Shown: positions 10,777-23,003 of the stretch, piece after piece
How the letters are laid out: every line of letters begins with the position of its first letter
Position numbering within the stretch: position 1 is the first letter of the stretch
Source of the DNA: Ptiloglossa arizonensis
Lineage: Eukaryota; Arthropoda; Insecta; Hymenoptera; Colletidae
Direction of reading: 5' to 3'
Length of the DNA: 64,000 nt
NCBI RefSeq assembly: GCF_051014685.1
Contig: NW_027478516.1
Span: forward strand, 1,054,001-1,118,000
Position numbers and translations under genes: made by a program
Notes under the pieces: generated by a model
The model's database searches: none
What the model was told of the DNA's origin: nothing
Seen by the model: only the letters and a program-made list of their open reading frames with translations

Positions 10777-13700
10777 AAATTTTCGCAAGTCTGATACTCG
10801 AAACCAATAACTACTATGGCCTAGGGCAAAAATACACATACCGTTGTAATCGGACGAGTTTCTGGTTTCAAATGCAATAGGAATTTCTCGAGTTCGTCAA
10901 TCCGTTCGCTAGGTATGGGAGTGTGAAGTTAAGAAATAGTTGAGAAACCATCAAAATTTTTGCAAGTCTGATACTCGAATCCAATAACTACAATGGCCTA
11001 GGGCAAAAATACACATACCGTTGTAATCGGGGCGAGTTTGTACTTTCAGATACACGGTAATTTTTCGGATTCGTGAAACCGTTCGCGAAATATCGGAGTT
11101 TGGAGTTAAGAGATGGTTGAGAAACCATCAAAATTTTCGCAATTCTGATGATAGAAACGAATAACTGGAATGGCCTAGGGCAAAAGTACACATACCATTG
11201 TAATCGGGCGAGTTTCTACTTTCAGATGCAACAGGAATTTCTCGAGCTCGTCAATCCGTTCGCGAGATATGGGAGATGGAAGTTAAGGAATGGTTGAGAA
11301 ACCATCAAAATTTTCGCAAGTCTGATACTCGAAACCAATAACTACTGCGGCCCAGCGCAAAAATACACTCACCGCTGTAATCGGGCGAGTTTCTGCTTTC
11401 AGATTCAACAGGAATTTCTCGAGCTCGTCAATCCGTTCGCGAGATATGGGTGATGGAAGTTAAGGAATGGTTGAGAAACCATCAAAATTTTCGCAAGTCT
11501 GATACTCGAAACCAATAACTACTACGGCCCAGCGCAAAAATACACTCACCGTTGTAATCGGGCGAGTTTCTGCTTTCAGATGCAACAGGAATTTCTCGAG
11601 CTCGTCAATCCGTTCGCGAGATACGGGAGTTTGAAGTTAAGGAATGGTTGAGAAACCATCAAAATTTTCACAAGTCTGATACTCGAAACCAATAACAGGA
11701 ATGGCCTAGGGAAAAGTACACACACCATTGTAATCGGGCGAGTTTCTACTTTCAGATGCAACAGGAATTTCTCGAGTTCGTCAATCCGTTCGTGAGATAT
11801 GGGAGTTGGAAGTTAAGGAATGATTGAGAGACCATCAAAATTTTCACACGTCTGATACTCCAAACCAATAACTACAATGGCCTAGGGTAAAAATACACAT
11901 ACCGTTGTAATCGGGAGAGTTTGTACTTTCAGATGCACGGAAATTTTTCGGATTCGTGAAACCGTTCGCGAAATATCGGAGTTTGGAGTTAAGAAATGGT
12001 TGAGAAACCATCAAAATTTTCGCAATTCTGATGCTAGAAACGAATAACTGGAATGCCCTAGGGGAAAAGTACACACACCATTGTAATCGGGCGAGTTTCT
12101 ACTTTCAGATGCAACAGTAATTTCTCGAGTTCGTCAATCCGTTCGCGAGATATGGGAGTTGGAAGTTAAGGAATGGTTGAGAAACCCTCAAAATTTTCGC
12201 AAGTCTGATACTCGAAACCAATAGCTACTATGGCCCAGGGCAAAAATACACATACCGTTGTAATCGGGTGAGTTTCTGCTTTCAGATGCGGCAGGAATTT
12301 CTCGAGTTCGTCAATCCGTTCGCGAGATATGGGAGTTTGAAGTTAAGTAATGGTTGAGGGACCATCAAAATTTTCGCAAGTCTGATACTCGAAACCAATA
12401 ACAGGAATGGCCTAGGGGAAAAGTACACACACCATTGTAATCTGGCGAGTTTCTACTTTCAGATGCAACAGGAATTTCTCGAGTTCGTCAATCCGTTCGC
12501 TAGGTATGGGAGTTTGAAGTTAAGAAATGGTTGGGAAACCATCAAAATTTTCGCAAGTCTGATACTCGAAACCAATAACTACAATGGCCTAGGGCAAAAA
12601 TACACATACCGTTGTAATCGGGAGAGTTTGTACTTTCAGATGCACGGAAATTTTTCGGATTCGTCAAACCGTTCGCGATATATCGGAGTTTGGAGTTAAG
12701 AGATGGTTGAGAAACCATCAAAATTTTCGCAATTCTGATGCTAGAAACGAATAACTGGAATGGCCTAGGGGAAAAGTACACACACCATTGTAATCGGGCG
12801 GGTTTCCACTTTCAGATGCAACAGGAACTTCTCGAGTTCGTCAATCTGTTCGCGAGATATGGGAGTTTGAAGTTAAGGAATGGTTGAGAAACCATCAAAA
12901 TTTTCGCAAGTCTGATACTCGAAACCAATAACTACTATGGACCAGAGCAAAAATACACTCACCGTTGTAATCGGGCGAGTTTCTGCTTTCAGATGCAACA
13001 GGAATTTCTCGAGCTCGTCAATCCGTTCGCGAGATACGGGAGTTTGAAGTTAAGGAATGGTTGAGAAACCATCCAAATTTTCACAAGTCTGATACTCGAA
13101 ACCAATAACAGGAATGGCCTAGGGAAAAGTACACACACCATTGTAATCGGGCGAGTTTCTACTTTCAGATGCACCAGGAATTTCTCGAGTTCGTCAATCC
13201 GTTCGCGAGATATGGGAGTTGGAAATTAAGGAATGATTGAGAGACCATCAAAATTTTCACACGTCTGATACTCCAAACCAATAACTACAATGGCCTAGGG
13301 TAAAAATACACATACCGTTGTAATCGGGAGAGTTTGTACTTTCAGATGCACGGAAATTTTTCGGATTCGTGAAACCGTTCGCGAAATATCGGAGTTTGGA
13401 GTTAAGAGATGGTTGAGAAACCATCAAAATTTTCGCAATTCTGATGCTAGAAACGAATAACTGGTATTGCCTAGGGGAAAAGTACACACACCATTGTAAT
13501 CGGGCGAGTTTCTACTTTCAGATGCAACAGTAATTTCTCGAGTTCGTCAATCCGTTCGCGAGATATGGGAGTTGGAAGTTAAGGAATGGTTGAGAAACCC
13601 TCAAAATTTTCGCAAGTCTGATACTCGAAACCAATAGCTACTATGGCCCAGGGCAAAAATACACATACCGTTGTAATCGGGTGAGTTTCTGCTTTCAGAT

Positions 13701-13969
13701 GCGGCAGGAATTTCTCGAGTTCGTCAATCCGTTCGCGAGATATGGGAGTTTGAAGTTAAGTAATGGTTGAGGGACCATCAAAATTTTCGCAAGTCTGATT
13801 CTCGAAACCAATAACAGGAATGGCCTAGGGGAAAAGTACACCCACCATTGTAATCTGGCGAGTTTCTACTTTCAGATGCAACAGGAATTTCTCGAGTTCG
13901 TCAATCCGTTCGCGAGATATGGGAGTTTGAAGTTAAGGAATGCTTGAGAAACCATCAAAATTTTCGCTA
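10777..13969. repeat. Satellite block with type A monomers at tetramer or pentamer spacing
   Basis: Type A units lie near 11.1, 11.9, 12.6 and 13.4 kb; the last three are 707 and 706 bp apart. Between them are monomers with GCGGCAGG, GGACCAGAGC, GAGCTCGTC or CGCTAGGTATGGG. One type A copy has a one-base gain at about 11,030 (CGGGGCGAG for CGGGAGAG). The 12.4-12.9 kb stretch recurs near 18.4-18.9 kb (offset 6,013) and near 43.2-43.7 kb (offset 30,775). The end of the block, from about 13.0 kb, is the start of material copied at 20.4 kb. Confidence 0.8.
12557..12732. repeat. Representative type A monomer (176 bp, most diverged major subtype)
   Basis: This monomer carries GATGCACGGAAATTTTTCGG in place of the usual GATGCAACAGGAATTTCTCG, so it loses the CTCGAG site and one base. 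It also has GAGAGTTTGTACTTTCAG, CGAAATATCGGAG (here CGATATATCGGAG) and TTTGGAGTTAAGAGATGG. I located 31 copies by the ATTTTT marker, near 0.10, 0.46, 1.5, 4.3, 5.4, 6.8, 7.5, 9.1, 10.3, 11.1, 11.9, 12.6, 13.4, 16.2, 17.9, 18.7, 19.4, 20.1, 20.8, 23.6, 24.3, 26.4, 27.1, 42.7, 43.4, 44.1, 44.8, 45.5, 48.2, 48.9 and 49.6 kb. None lies at 27.3-42.6 kb or after 49.8 kb. Successive copies are often exactly four monomers apart (706/707 bp), so this subtype marks HOR register. Confidence 0.9.
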
Positions 13970-14146
13970 GTCTGATACTCGAAACCAATAACTGGAACGG
14001 CCTAGGGGAAAAGTACATACACCATTGTAATCGGGCAAGTTTCTACTTTCAGAGGCGACAGGAACTTCTCGAGTACGCCAATCCGTTCGCGAGGTATCGG
14101 AGTTTGAAGTTAAGGAATGGTTGAGAAACCATCAAGATTTTCGCAA
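13970..14146. repeat. Representative type C monomer (GAGGCGAC / GAACTTC / GAGTACGCC variant, 177 bp)
   Basis: Diagnostic linked substitutions are AACTGGAACGGCC, GTACATACACC, CGGGCAAGTTTC, CAGAGGCGACAGGAACTTC, GAGTACGCCAATCC and CGAGGTATCGGAG. The first full example in the window starts here. The same haplotype recurs near 16.6, 17.7, 21.4, 23.4, 24.8, 26.2, 27.6, 28.5, 29.0, 30.1, 32.9, 34.9, 37.0, 38.1, 39.0, 46.7, 50.8, 52.0, 53.6, 55.9, 57.5, 59.8, 62.1, 63.4 and 63.9 kb. It is absent from the first 13.9 kb, so it is a good compartment marker. Confidence 0.88.
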
Positions 14147-14310
14147 GTCAGATACTCGAAACCAATAACTACTATGGCCTAGGGCAAAAATACAAATACC
14201 GTTGTAATCGGGCGAGTTTCTGCTTTTAGATGCAACAGGAATTTCTCGAGTTCGTCAATCCGTTCGCGAGATATGGGAGTTTGAAATTAAGGAACGGTTG
14301 AGAAACCATC

Positions 14311-16110
14311 AAAATTGTCGCAAGTCTGATATTCGAAACCAATAACTACAAAGGCTTAGGGGAAAAATACACATACCGTTGTAATCGGACGAGTTTCTGC
14401 TTTCAGACGCAACAGGAATTTCTCGAGTTCGTCAATTCGTTCGCGAGATATGGGAGTTTGAAGTTAAGGAATGCTTGAGAAACCATCAAAATTTTCGCAA
14501 AACTGATACTCGAAACCAATAACTGGAATGGCCTAGGGAAAAAGTACACACAACATTGTAATGGGGCGAGTTTCTACTTTCAGATGCAACAGGAATTCCT
14601 CGAGTTCGTCAATCCGTTCGCGAGATATGGGAGTTTGAAGCTAAGGAATGGTTGAGAAACCATCAAAACTTTCGCAATTCTGATGCTAGAAACGAATAAC
14701 TGGAATGACCTAGGCAAAAAGTACACACACGATTGTAATCGGTCGACTTTCTACTTTCAGAAGCAACAGGAAATAATCGAATTCGTCAAACCGTTCGCGA
14801 GATATGGGAGTTTGAAGTTAAGGAATGCTTGAGAAACCATCAAAATTGTCGCAAGTCTGATATTCGAAACCAATAACTACAAAGGCTTAGGGGAAAAATA
14901 CACATACCGTTGTAATCGGACGAGTTTCTGCTTTCAGACGCAACAGGAATTTCTCGAGTTCGTCAATTCGTTCGCGAGATATGGGAGTTTGAAGTTAAGG
15001 AATGCTTGAGAAACCATCAAAATTTTCGCAAAACTGATACTCGAAACCAATAACTGGAATGGCCTAGGGAAAAAGTACACACAACATTGTAATGGGGCGA
15101 GTTTCTACTTTCAGATGCAACAGGAATTCCTCGAGTTCGTCAATCCGTTCGCGAGATATGGGAGTTTGAAGCTAAGGAATGGTTGAGAAACCATCAAAAC
15201 TTTCGCAATTCTGATGCTAGAAACGAATAACTGGAATGACCTAGGCAAAAAGTACACACACGATTGTAATCGGTCGACTTTCTACTTTCAGAAGCAACAG
15301 GAAATAATCGAATTCGTCAAACCGTTCGCGAGATATGGGAGTTTGAAGTTAAGGAATGCTTGAGAAACCATCAAAATTTTCGCTAGTCTGATACTCGAAA
15401 CCAATAACTACAATGGCCTAGGGCAAAAATACACATACCGTTGTAATCGGACGAGTTTCTGCTTTCAGACGCAACAGGAATTTCTCGAGTTCGTCAATTC
15501 GTTCGCGAGATATGGGAGTTTGAAGTTAAGGAATGCTTGAGAAACCATCACAATTTTCGCAAGTCTGATACTCGAAACCAATAACTACAATGGCCTAGGG
15601 GAAAAGTACACACAACATTGTAATGGGGCGAGTTTCTACTTTCAGATGCAACAGGAATTCCTCGAGTTCGTCAATCCGTTCGCGAGATATGGGAGTTTGA
15701 AGCTAAGGAACGGTTGAGAAACCATCAAAACTTTCGCAATTCTGATGCTAGAAACGAATAACTGGAATGACCTAGGCAAAAAGTACACACACGATTGTAA
15801 TCGGTCGACTTTCTACTTTCAGAAGCAACAGGAAATAATCGAATTCGTCAAACCGTTCGCGAGATATGGGAGTTTGAAGTTAAGGAATGCTTGAGAAACC
15901 ATCAAAATTTTCGCTAGTCTGATACTCGAAACCAATAACTACAATGGCCTAGGGCAAAAATACAAATACCGTTGTAATCGGACGAGTTTCTGCTTTCAGA
16001 CGCAACAGGAATTTCTCGAGTTCGTCAATTCGTTCGCGAGATATGGGAGTTTGAAGTTAAGGTATGCTTGAGAAACCATCAAAATTTTCGCAAAACTGAT
16101 ACTCGAAACC
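14311..16110. repeat. 531-bp trimer HOR, about 3.4 copies
   Basis: The marker CAGACGCAACAGG occurs at 14,404, 14,935, 15,466 and 15,997, three exact steps of 531 bp (3 x 177). Each unit is a CAGACG monomer, then an ACAACATTGTAATGGGG monomer, then a type E monomer. Units 1 and 2 share AAAGGCTTAGG; units 3 and 4 have CAATGGCCTAGGG. The fourth unit breaks into a type A monomer at about 16.11 kb. The second version of this array, at 21.7 kb, has one fewer unit. Confidence 0.88.
14678..14854. repeat. Representative type E monomer (GAAATAATCGAATTC variant, 177 bp)
   Basis: Diagnostic linked changes are GATGCTAGAAACG, AATGACCTAGGCAAAAAGT, CACACGATTGTAATCGGTCGAC and AGAAGCAACAGGAAATAATCG. The last change replaces the CTCGAG site. 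The type recurs in each 531-bp trimer (14.7, 15.2, 15.8, 22.2 and 22.7 kb) and once per 3.9-kb HOR copy (53.1, 57.0, 63.2 kb). A divergent copy lies near 34.5 kb. Shorter AAATAATCGAG forms at 29.3, 30.3, 33.3, 40.6, 52.3, 56.2, 60.1 and 62.4 kb sit on other backbones and look like recombinants. Confidence 0.85.
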
Positions 16111-17862
16111 AATAACTACAATGGCCTAGTGTAAAAATACACATACCGTTGTAATCGTGAGGGCTTGTACTTTCAGATGCACGGAAATTTTTCGCATTCG
16201 TCAAACCGTTCGCGAAATATCGGAGTTTGGAGTTAAGAGATGGTTGAGAAACTATCAAAATTTTCGCAATTCTGATTCTAGAAACGAATAACTGCAATGG
16301 CCTAGGGGAAAAGTACACACACCATTGTAATCGGGCGAGTTTCTACTTCCAGATGCAACAGGAATTTCTCGAGTTCGTCAATCCGTTCGCGAGATATGGG
16401 AGTTTGGATTTAACAGATAGTTGAGAAACCATCAAAATTTTCGCAATTCTGATGCTAGAAACGAATTACTGGAATGCCCTAGGGGAAAAGTACATACACC
16501 GTTGTAATCGGGCGAGTTTCTCCTTTCAGATGCAACAGGAATTTCTCGAGTTCGTCAATCCGAACGCGAGATATGGGAGTTGGAAATTAAGGAATGGTTG
16601 AGAGACCATCAAAATTTTCACAAGTCTGATACTCGAAACCAATAACTGGAACGGCCTAGGGGAAAAGTACATACACCATTGTAATCGGGCAAGTTTCTAC
16701 CTTCAGAGGCGACAGGAACTTCTCGAGTACGCCAATCCGTTCGCGAGGTATCGGAGTTTGAAGTTAAGGAATGGTTGAGAAACCATCAAAATTTTCGCAA
16801 GTCTGATACTCGAAACCAATAACTACTCTGGCCTAGGGCAAAAACACACATACCGTTGTAATCGGGCGAGTTTCTGCTTTTAGATGCAACAGTAATTTCT
16901 CGAGTTCGTCAATCCGTTCGCGAGATATGGGTGTTTGAAATTAAGGAACGGTTGAGAAACCATCATAATTGTCGCAAGTCTGATATTAGAAACCAATAAC
17001 TACAAAGGCTTAGGGGAAAAATACACATACCTTTGTAATCGGGGGAGTTTCTACTTTCAGATGCAACTGGAATTTCTCGAGTTCGTCAATCCGTTCGCGA
17101 GATATGGGAGTTTGAAGTTAAGGAATGTTTGAGAAACCATCACAATTTTCGCAAGTCTGATACTCGAAACCAATAACTACAATGGCCTAGGGCAAAAATA
17201 CACATACCGTTGTAATCGGACGAGTTTCTGCTTTCAGACGCAACAGGAATTTCTCGAGTTCGTCAATTCGTTCGCGAGATATGGGAGTTTGAAGTTAAGG
17301 AATGCTTGAGAAACCATCAAAATTTTCGCAAAACTGATACTCGAAACCAATAACTGGAATGGCCTAGGGGAAAAGTACACACAACATTGTAATGGGGCGA
17401 GTTTCTACTTTCAGGTGCAACAGGAATTTCTCGAGTTCGTCAATCCGTTCGCGAGATATGGGAGTTTGAAATTAAGGAACGGTTGAGAAACCATCAAAAT
17501 TGTCTCAAGTCTGATACTCGAAACCAATAACTACAAAGGCTTAGGGGAAAAATACACATACCATTGTAATCGGGGGAGTTTCTACTTTCAGATGCAACAG
17601 GAATTTCTCGAGTTCGTCAATCCGTTCGCGAGATATGGGAGTTTGAAGTTAAGGAATGGTTGAGAAACCATCAAAATTTTCGCAAGTGTGATACTCGAAA
17701 CCAATAACTGGAACGGCCTAGGGGAAAAGTACATACACCATTGTAATCGGGCAAGTTTCTACTTTCAGAGGCGAAAGGAACTTCTCGAGTACGCCAATCC
17801 GTTCGCGAGGTATCGGAGTTTGAAGTTAAGGAATGGTTGAGAAACCATCAAAATTTTCGCAA
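16111..17862. repeat. Satellite linker block between trimer and tetramer arrays
   Basis: It starts with a type A monomer carrying GGCCTAGTGTAAAAA and CGTGAGGGCTTG. Next come a TTTGGATTTAACAGATAG monomer, type C units, a GCAACAGTAATTTC monomer with AACTACTCTGGCC, and AAAGGCTTAGG monomers. The first part, from about 16.08 kb, recurs at offset 8,133 (24.2 kb) and again at 27.0 kb. Near 17.12-17.29 kb it contains one CAGACG monomer that is absent at the matching place near 25.26 kb. Confidence 0.78.
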
Positions 17863-20800
17863 GTCTGATACTCGAAACCAATAACTACAATGGCCTAGGG
17901 TAAAAATACACATACCTTTGTAATCGGGAGAGTTTGTACTTTCAGATGCACGGAAATTTTTCGGATTCGTGAAACCGTTCGCGAAATATCGGAGTTTGGA
18001 GTTAAGAGATGGTTGAGAAACCATCAAAATTTTCGCAATTCTAATGCTAGAAACGAATAACTGGAATGGCCTAGGGGAAAAGTACACACACCATTGTAAT
18101 CGGGCGAGTTTCTACTTTCAGATGCAACAGTAATTTCTCGAGTTCGTCAATCCGTTCGCGAGATATGGGAGTTGGAAGTTAAGGAATGGTTGAGAAACCC
18201 TCAAAATTTTCCCAAGTCTGATACTCGAAACCAATAGCTACTATGGCCCAGGGCAAAAATACACATACCGTTGTAATCGGGTGAGTTTCTGCTTTCAGAT
18301 GCGGCAGGAATTTCTCGAGTTCGTCAATCCGTTCGCGAGATATGGGAGTTTGAAGTTAGGGAATGGTTGAGGGACCATCAAAATTTTCGCAAGTCTGATA
18401 CTCGAAACCAATAACAGGAATGGCCTAGGGGAAAAGTACACACACCATTGTAATCTGGCGAGTTTCTACTTTCAGATGCAACAGGAATTTCTCGAGTTCA
18501 TCAATCCGTTCGCTAGGTATGGGAGTTTGAAGTTAAGAAATGGTTGAGAAACCATCAAAATTTTCGCAAGTCTGATACTCGAAACCAATAACTACAATGG
18601 CCTAGGGCAAAAATACACATACCGTTGTAATCGGGAGAGTTTGTACTTTCAGATGCACGGAAATTTTTCGGATTCGTCAAACCGTTCGCGATATATCGGA
18701 GTTTGGAGTTAAGAGATGGTTGAGAAACCATCAAAATTTTCGCAATTCTGATGCTAGAAACGAATAACTGGAATGGCCTAGGGGAAAAGTACACACACCA
18801 TTGTAATCGGGCGGGTTTCCACTTTCAGATGCAACAGGAACTTCTCGAGTTCGTCAATCTGTTCGCGAGATATGGGAGTTTGAAGTTAAGGAATGGTTGA
18901 GAAACCATCAAAATTTTCGCAAGTCTGATACTCGAAACCAATAACTACTATGGACCAGAGCAAAAATACACACACCGTTGTAATCGGGCGAGTTTCACCT
19001 TTCAGATGCAACAGGAATTTCTCGAGTTCGTCAATCCGTTCGCGAGATATGGGAGTTTGAAATTAAGGAGTGGTTGAGAGACCATCAAAATTTTCACAAG
19101 TCTGATACTCGAAACCAATAACAGGAATGGCCTAGGGGAAAAGTACACACACCATTGTAATCTAGCGAGTTTCTACTTTCAGATGCAACAGGAATTTCTC
19201 GAGTTCGTCAATCCGTTCGCGAGATATGGGAGTTGGAAATTAAGGAATGATTGAGAGACCATCAAAATTTTCACACGTCTGATACTCGAAACCAATAACA
19301 ACAATGGCCTAGGGTAAAAATACACATACCGTTGTAATCGGGAGAGTTTGTACTTTCAGATGCACGGAAATTTTTCTGATTCGTGAAACCGTTCGCGAAA
19401 TATCGGAGTTTGGAGTTAAGAGATGGTTGAGAAACCATCAAAATTTTCGCAATTCTGATGCTAGAAACGAATAACTGGAATGGCCTAGGGGAAAAGTACA
19501 CACACCATTGTAATCGGGCGAGTTTCTACTTTCAGATGCAACAGGAATTTCTCGAGTTCGTCAATCCGTTCGCGAGATATGGGAGTTGGAAGTTAAGGAA
19601 TGGTTGAGAAACCCCCAAAATTTTCGCAAATCGGATACTCGAAACCAATAGCTACTATGGCCCAGGGCAAAAATACACATACCGTTGTAATCGGGTGAGT
19701 TTCTGCTTTCAGATGCGGCAGGAATTTCAGGAGTTCGTCAATCCGTTCGCGAGATATGGGAGTTTGAAGTTATGGAATGGTTGAGGGACCATCAAAATTT
19801 TCACAAGTCTGATACTCGAAACCAATAACAGGAATGGCCTAGGGAAAAGTACACACACCATTGTAATCGGGCGAGTTTCTACTTTCAGATGCAACAGGAA
19901 TTTCTCGAGTTCGTCAATCCGTTCGCGAGATATGGGAGTTGGAAATTAAGGAATGATTGAGAGACCATCAAAATTTTCACACGTCTGATACTCCAAACCA
20001 ATAACTACAATGGCCTAGGGTAAAAATACACATACCGTTGTAATCGGGAGAGTTTGTACTTTCAGATGCACGGAAATTTTTCGGATTCGTGAAACCGTTC
20101 GCGAAATATCGGAGTTTGGAGTTAAGAGATGGTTGAGAAACCATCAAAATTTTCGCAATTCTGATGCTAGAAACGAATAACTGGAATGGCCTAGGGGAAA
20201 AGTACACACACCATTGTAATCGGGCGAGTTTCTACTTTCAGATGCAACAGTAATTTCTCGAGTTCGTCAATCCGTTCGCGAGATATGGGAGATGGAAGTT
20301 AAGGAATGGTTGAGAAACCATCAAAATTTTCGCAAGTCTGATACTCGAAACCAATAACTACTGCGGCCCAGCGCAAAAATACACTCACCGTTGTAATCGG
20401 GCGAGTTTCTGCTTTCAGATGCAACAGGAATTTCTCGAGCTCGTCAATCCGTTCGCGAGATACGGGAGTTTGAAGTTAAGGAATGGTTGAGAAACCATCC
20501 AAATTTTCACAAGTCTGATACTCGAAACCAATAACAGGAATGGCCTAGGGAAAAGTACACACACCATTGTAATCGGGCGAGTTTCTACTTTCAGATGCAC
20601 CAGGAATTTCTCGAGTTCGTCAATCCGTTCGCGAGATATGGGAGTTGGAAATTAAGGAATGATTGAGAGACCATCAAAATTTTCACACGTCTGATACTCC
20701 AAACCAATAACTACAATGGCCTAGGGTAAAAATACACATACCGTTGTAATCGGGAGAGTTTGTACTTTCAGATGCACGGAAATTTTTCGGATTCGTGAAA

Positions 20801-21395
20801 CCGTTCGCGAAATATCGGAGTTTGGAGTTAAGAGATGGTTGAGAAACCATCAAAATTTTCGCAATTCTGATGCTAGAAACGAATAACTGGTATTGCCTAG
20901 GGGAAAAGTACACACACCATTGTAATCGGGCGAGTTTCTACTTTCAGATGCAACAGTAATTTCTCGAGTTCGTCAATCCGTTCGCGAGATATGGGAGTTG
21001 GAAGTTAAGGAATGGTTGAGAAACCCTCAAAATTTTCGCAAGTCTGATACTCGAAACCAATAGCTACTATGGCCCAGGGCAAAAATACACATACCGTTGT
21101 AATCGGGTGAGTTTCTGCTTTCAGATGCGGCAGGAATTTCTCGAGTTCGTCAATCCGTTCGCGAGATATGGGAGTTTGAAGTTAAGTAATGGTTGAGGGA
21201 CCATCAAAATTTTCGCAAGTGTGATTCTCGAAACCAATAACAGGAATGGCCTAGGGGAAAAGTACACACACCATTGTAATCTGGCGAGTTTCTACTTTCA
21301 GATGCAACAGGAATTTCTCGAGTTCGTCAATCCGTTCGCGAGATATGGGAGTTTGAAGTTAAGGAATGCTTGAGAAACCATCAAAATTTTCGCTA
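17863..21395. repeat. Tetramer-register array: five periods of 706/707 bp, each headed by a type A monomer
   Basis: Using the GTCT start of each type A monomer, the positions are 17,863, 18,570, 19,277, 19,983 and 20,689, and the next equivalent GTCT is at 21,396. The steps are 707, 707, 706, 706 and 707 bp. The position of type A is strictly periodic, but the other three monomers are shuffled between units: GCGGCAGG units in periods 1, 3 and 5; GGACCAGAGC in 2; ACTGCGGCCCAGCGC in 4. This is a conserved register with mixed content, not five clean copies. Confidence 0.87.
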
Positions 21396-21736
21396 GTCTG
21401 ATACTCGAAACCAATAACTGGAACGGCCTAGGGGAAAAGTACATACACCATTGTAATCGGGCAAGTTTCTACTTTCAGAGGCGACAGGAACTTCTCGACT
21501 ACGCCAATCCGTTCGCGAGGTATCGGAGTTTGAAGTTAAGGAATGGTTGAGAAACCATCAAGATTTTCGCAAGTCAGATACTCGAAACCAATAACTACTA
21601 TGGCCTAGGGCAAAAATACAAATACCGTTGTAATCGGGCGAGTTTCTGCTTTTAGATACAACAGGAATTTCTCGAGTTCGTCAATCCGTTCGCGAGATAT
21701 GGGAGTTTGAAATTAAGGAACGGTTGAGAAACCATC

Positions 21737-23003
21737 AAAATTGTCGCAAGTCTGATATTCGAAACCAATAACTACAAAGGCTTAGGGGAAAAATACACAT
21801 ACCGTTGTAATCGGACGAGTTTCTGCTTTCAGACGCAACAGGAATTTCTCGAGTTCGTCAATTCGTTCGCGAGATATGGGAGTTTGAAGTTAAGGAATGC
21901 TTGAGAAACCATCAAAATTTTCGCAAAACTGATACTCGAAACCAATAACCGGAATGGCCTAGGGAAAAAGTACACACAACATTGTAATGGGGCGAGTTTC
22001 TACTTTCAGATGCAACAGGAATTCCTCGAGTTCGTCAATCCGTTCGCGAGATATGGGAGTTTGAAGCTAAGGAATGGTTGAGAAACCATCAAAACTTTCG
22101 CAATTCTGATGCTAGAAACGAATAACTGGAATGACCTAGGCAAAAAGTACACACACGATTGTAATCGGTCGACTTTCTACTTTCAGAAGCAACAGGAAAT
22201 AATCGAATTCGTCAAACCGTTCGCGAGATATGGGAGTTTGAAGTTAAGGAATGCTTGAGAAACCATCAAAATTTTCGCTAGTCTGATACTCGAAACCAAT
22301 AACTACAATGGCCTAGGGCAAAAATACACATACCGTTGTAATCGGACGAGTTTCTGCTTTCAGACGCAACAGGAATTTCTCGAGTTCGTCAATTCGTTCG
22401 CGAGATATGGGAGTTTGAAGTTAAGGAATGCTTGAGAAACCATCAAAATTTTCGCAAAACTGATACTCGAAACCAATAACTGGAATGGCCTAGGGGAAAA
22501 GTACACACAACATTGTAATGGGGCGAGTTTCTACTTTCAGATGCAACAGGAATTCCTCGAGTTCGTCAATCCGTTCGCGAGATATGGGAGTTTGAAGCTA
22601 AGGAACGGTTGAGAAACCATCAAAACTTTCGCAATTCTGATGCTAGAAACGAATAACTGGAATGACCTAGGCAAAAAGTACACACACGATTGTAATCGGT
22701 CGACTTTCTACTTTCAGAAGCAACAGGAAATAATCGAATTCGTCAAACCGTTCGCGAGATATGGGAGTTTGAAGTTAAGGAATGCTTGAGAAACCATCAA
22801 AATTTTCGCTAGTCTGATACTCGAAACCAATAACTACAATGGCCTAGGGCAAAAATACAAATACCGTTGTAATCGGACGAGTTTCTGCTTTCAGACGCAA
22901 CAGGAATTTCTCGAGTTCGTCAATTCGTTCGCGAGATATGGGAGTTTGAAGTTAAGGAATGCTTGAGAAACCATCAAAATTTTCGCAAAACTGATACTCG
23001 AAA
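21737..23003. repeat. Second 531-bp trimer array, about 2.4 copies
   Basis: CAGACGCAACAGG occurs at 21,830, 22,361 and 22,892, again 531 bp apart. Relative to the 14.3-kb array, the first marker is offset 7,426 bp, but markers matching 15,466 and 15,997 are offset 6,895 bp, exactly 531 less. One trimer has therefore been gained in the first array or lost here. Scattered single-base differences are visible, for example GACTACGCC near 21.5 kb against GAGTACGCC near 14.07 kb. Confidence 0.85.

Noticed and set aside
12463..12699. Rare plus-strand open frames of 60-78 codons (12,463-12,699 and 40,652-40,834)
   Set aside because: They exist because local indels or substitutions remove stops: the type A length change at 12.6 kb and the two-base deletion at 40.67 kb. 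They consist only of satellite sequence.
14311..16110. Regular short-period repeats considered as a CRISPR array
   Set aside because: There are no 20-40 bp repeats separated by unrelated spacers. The whole 177-bp unit is conserved, which is tandem satellite organisation.
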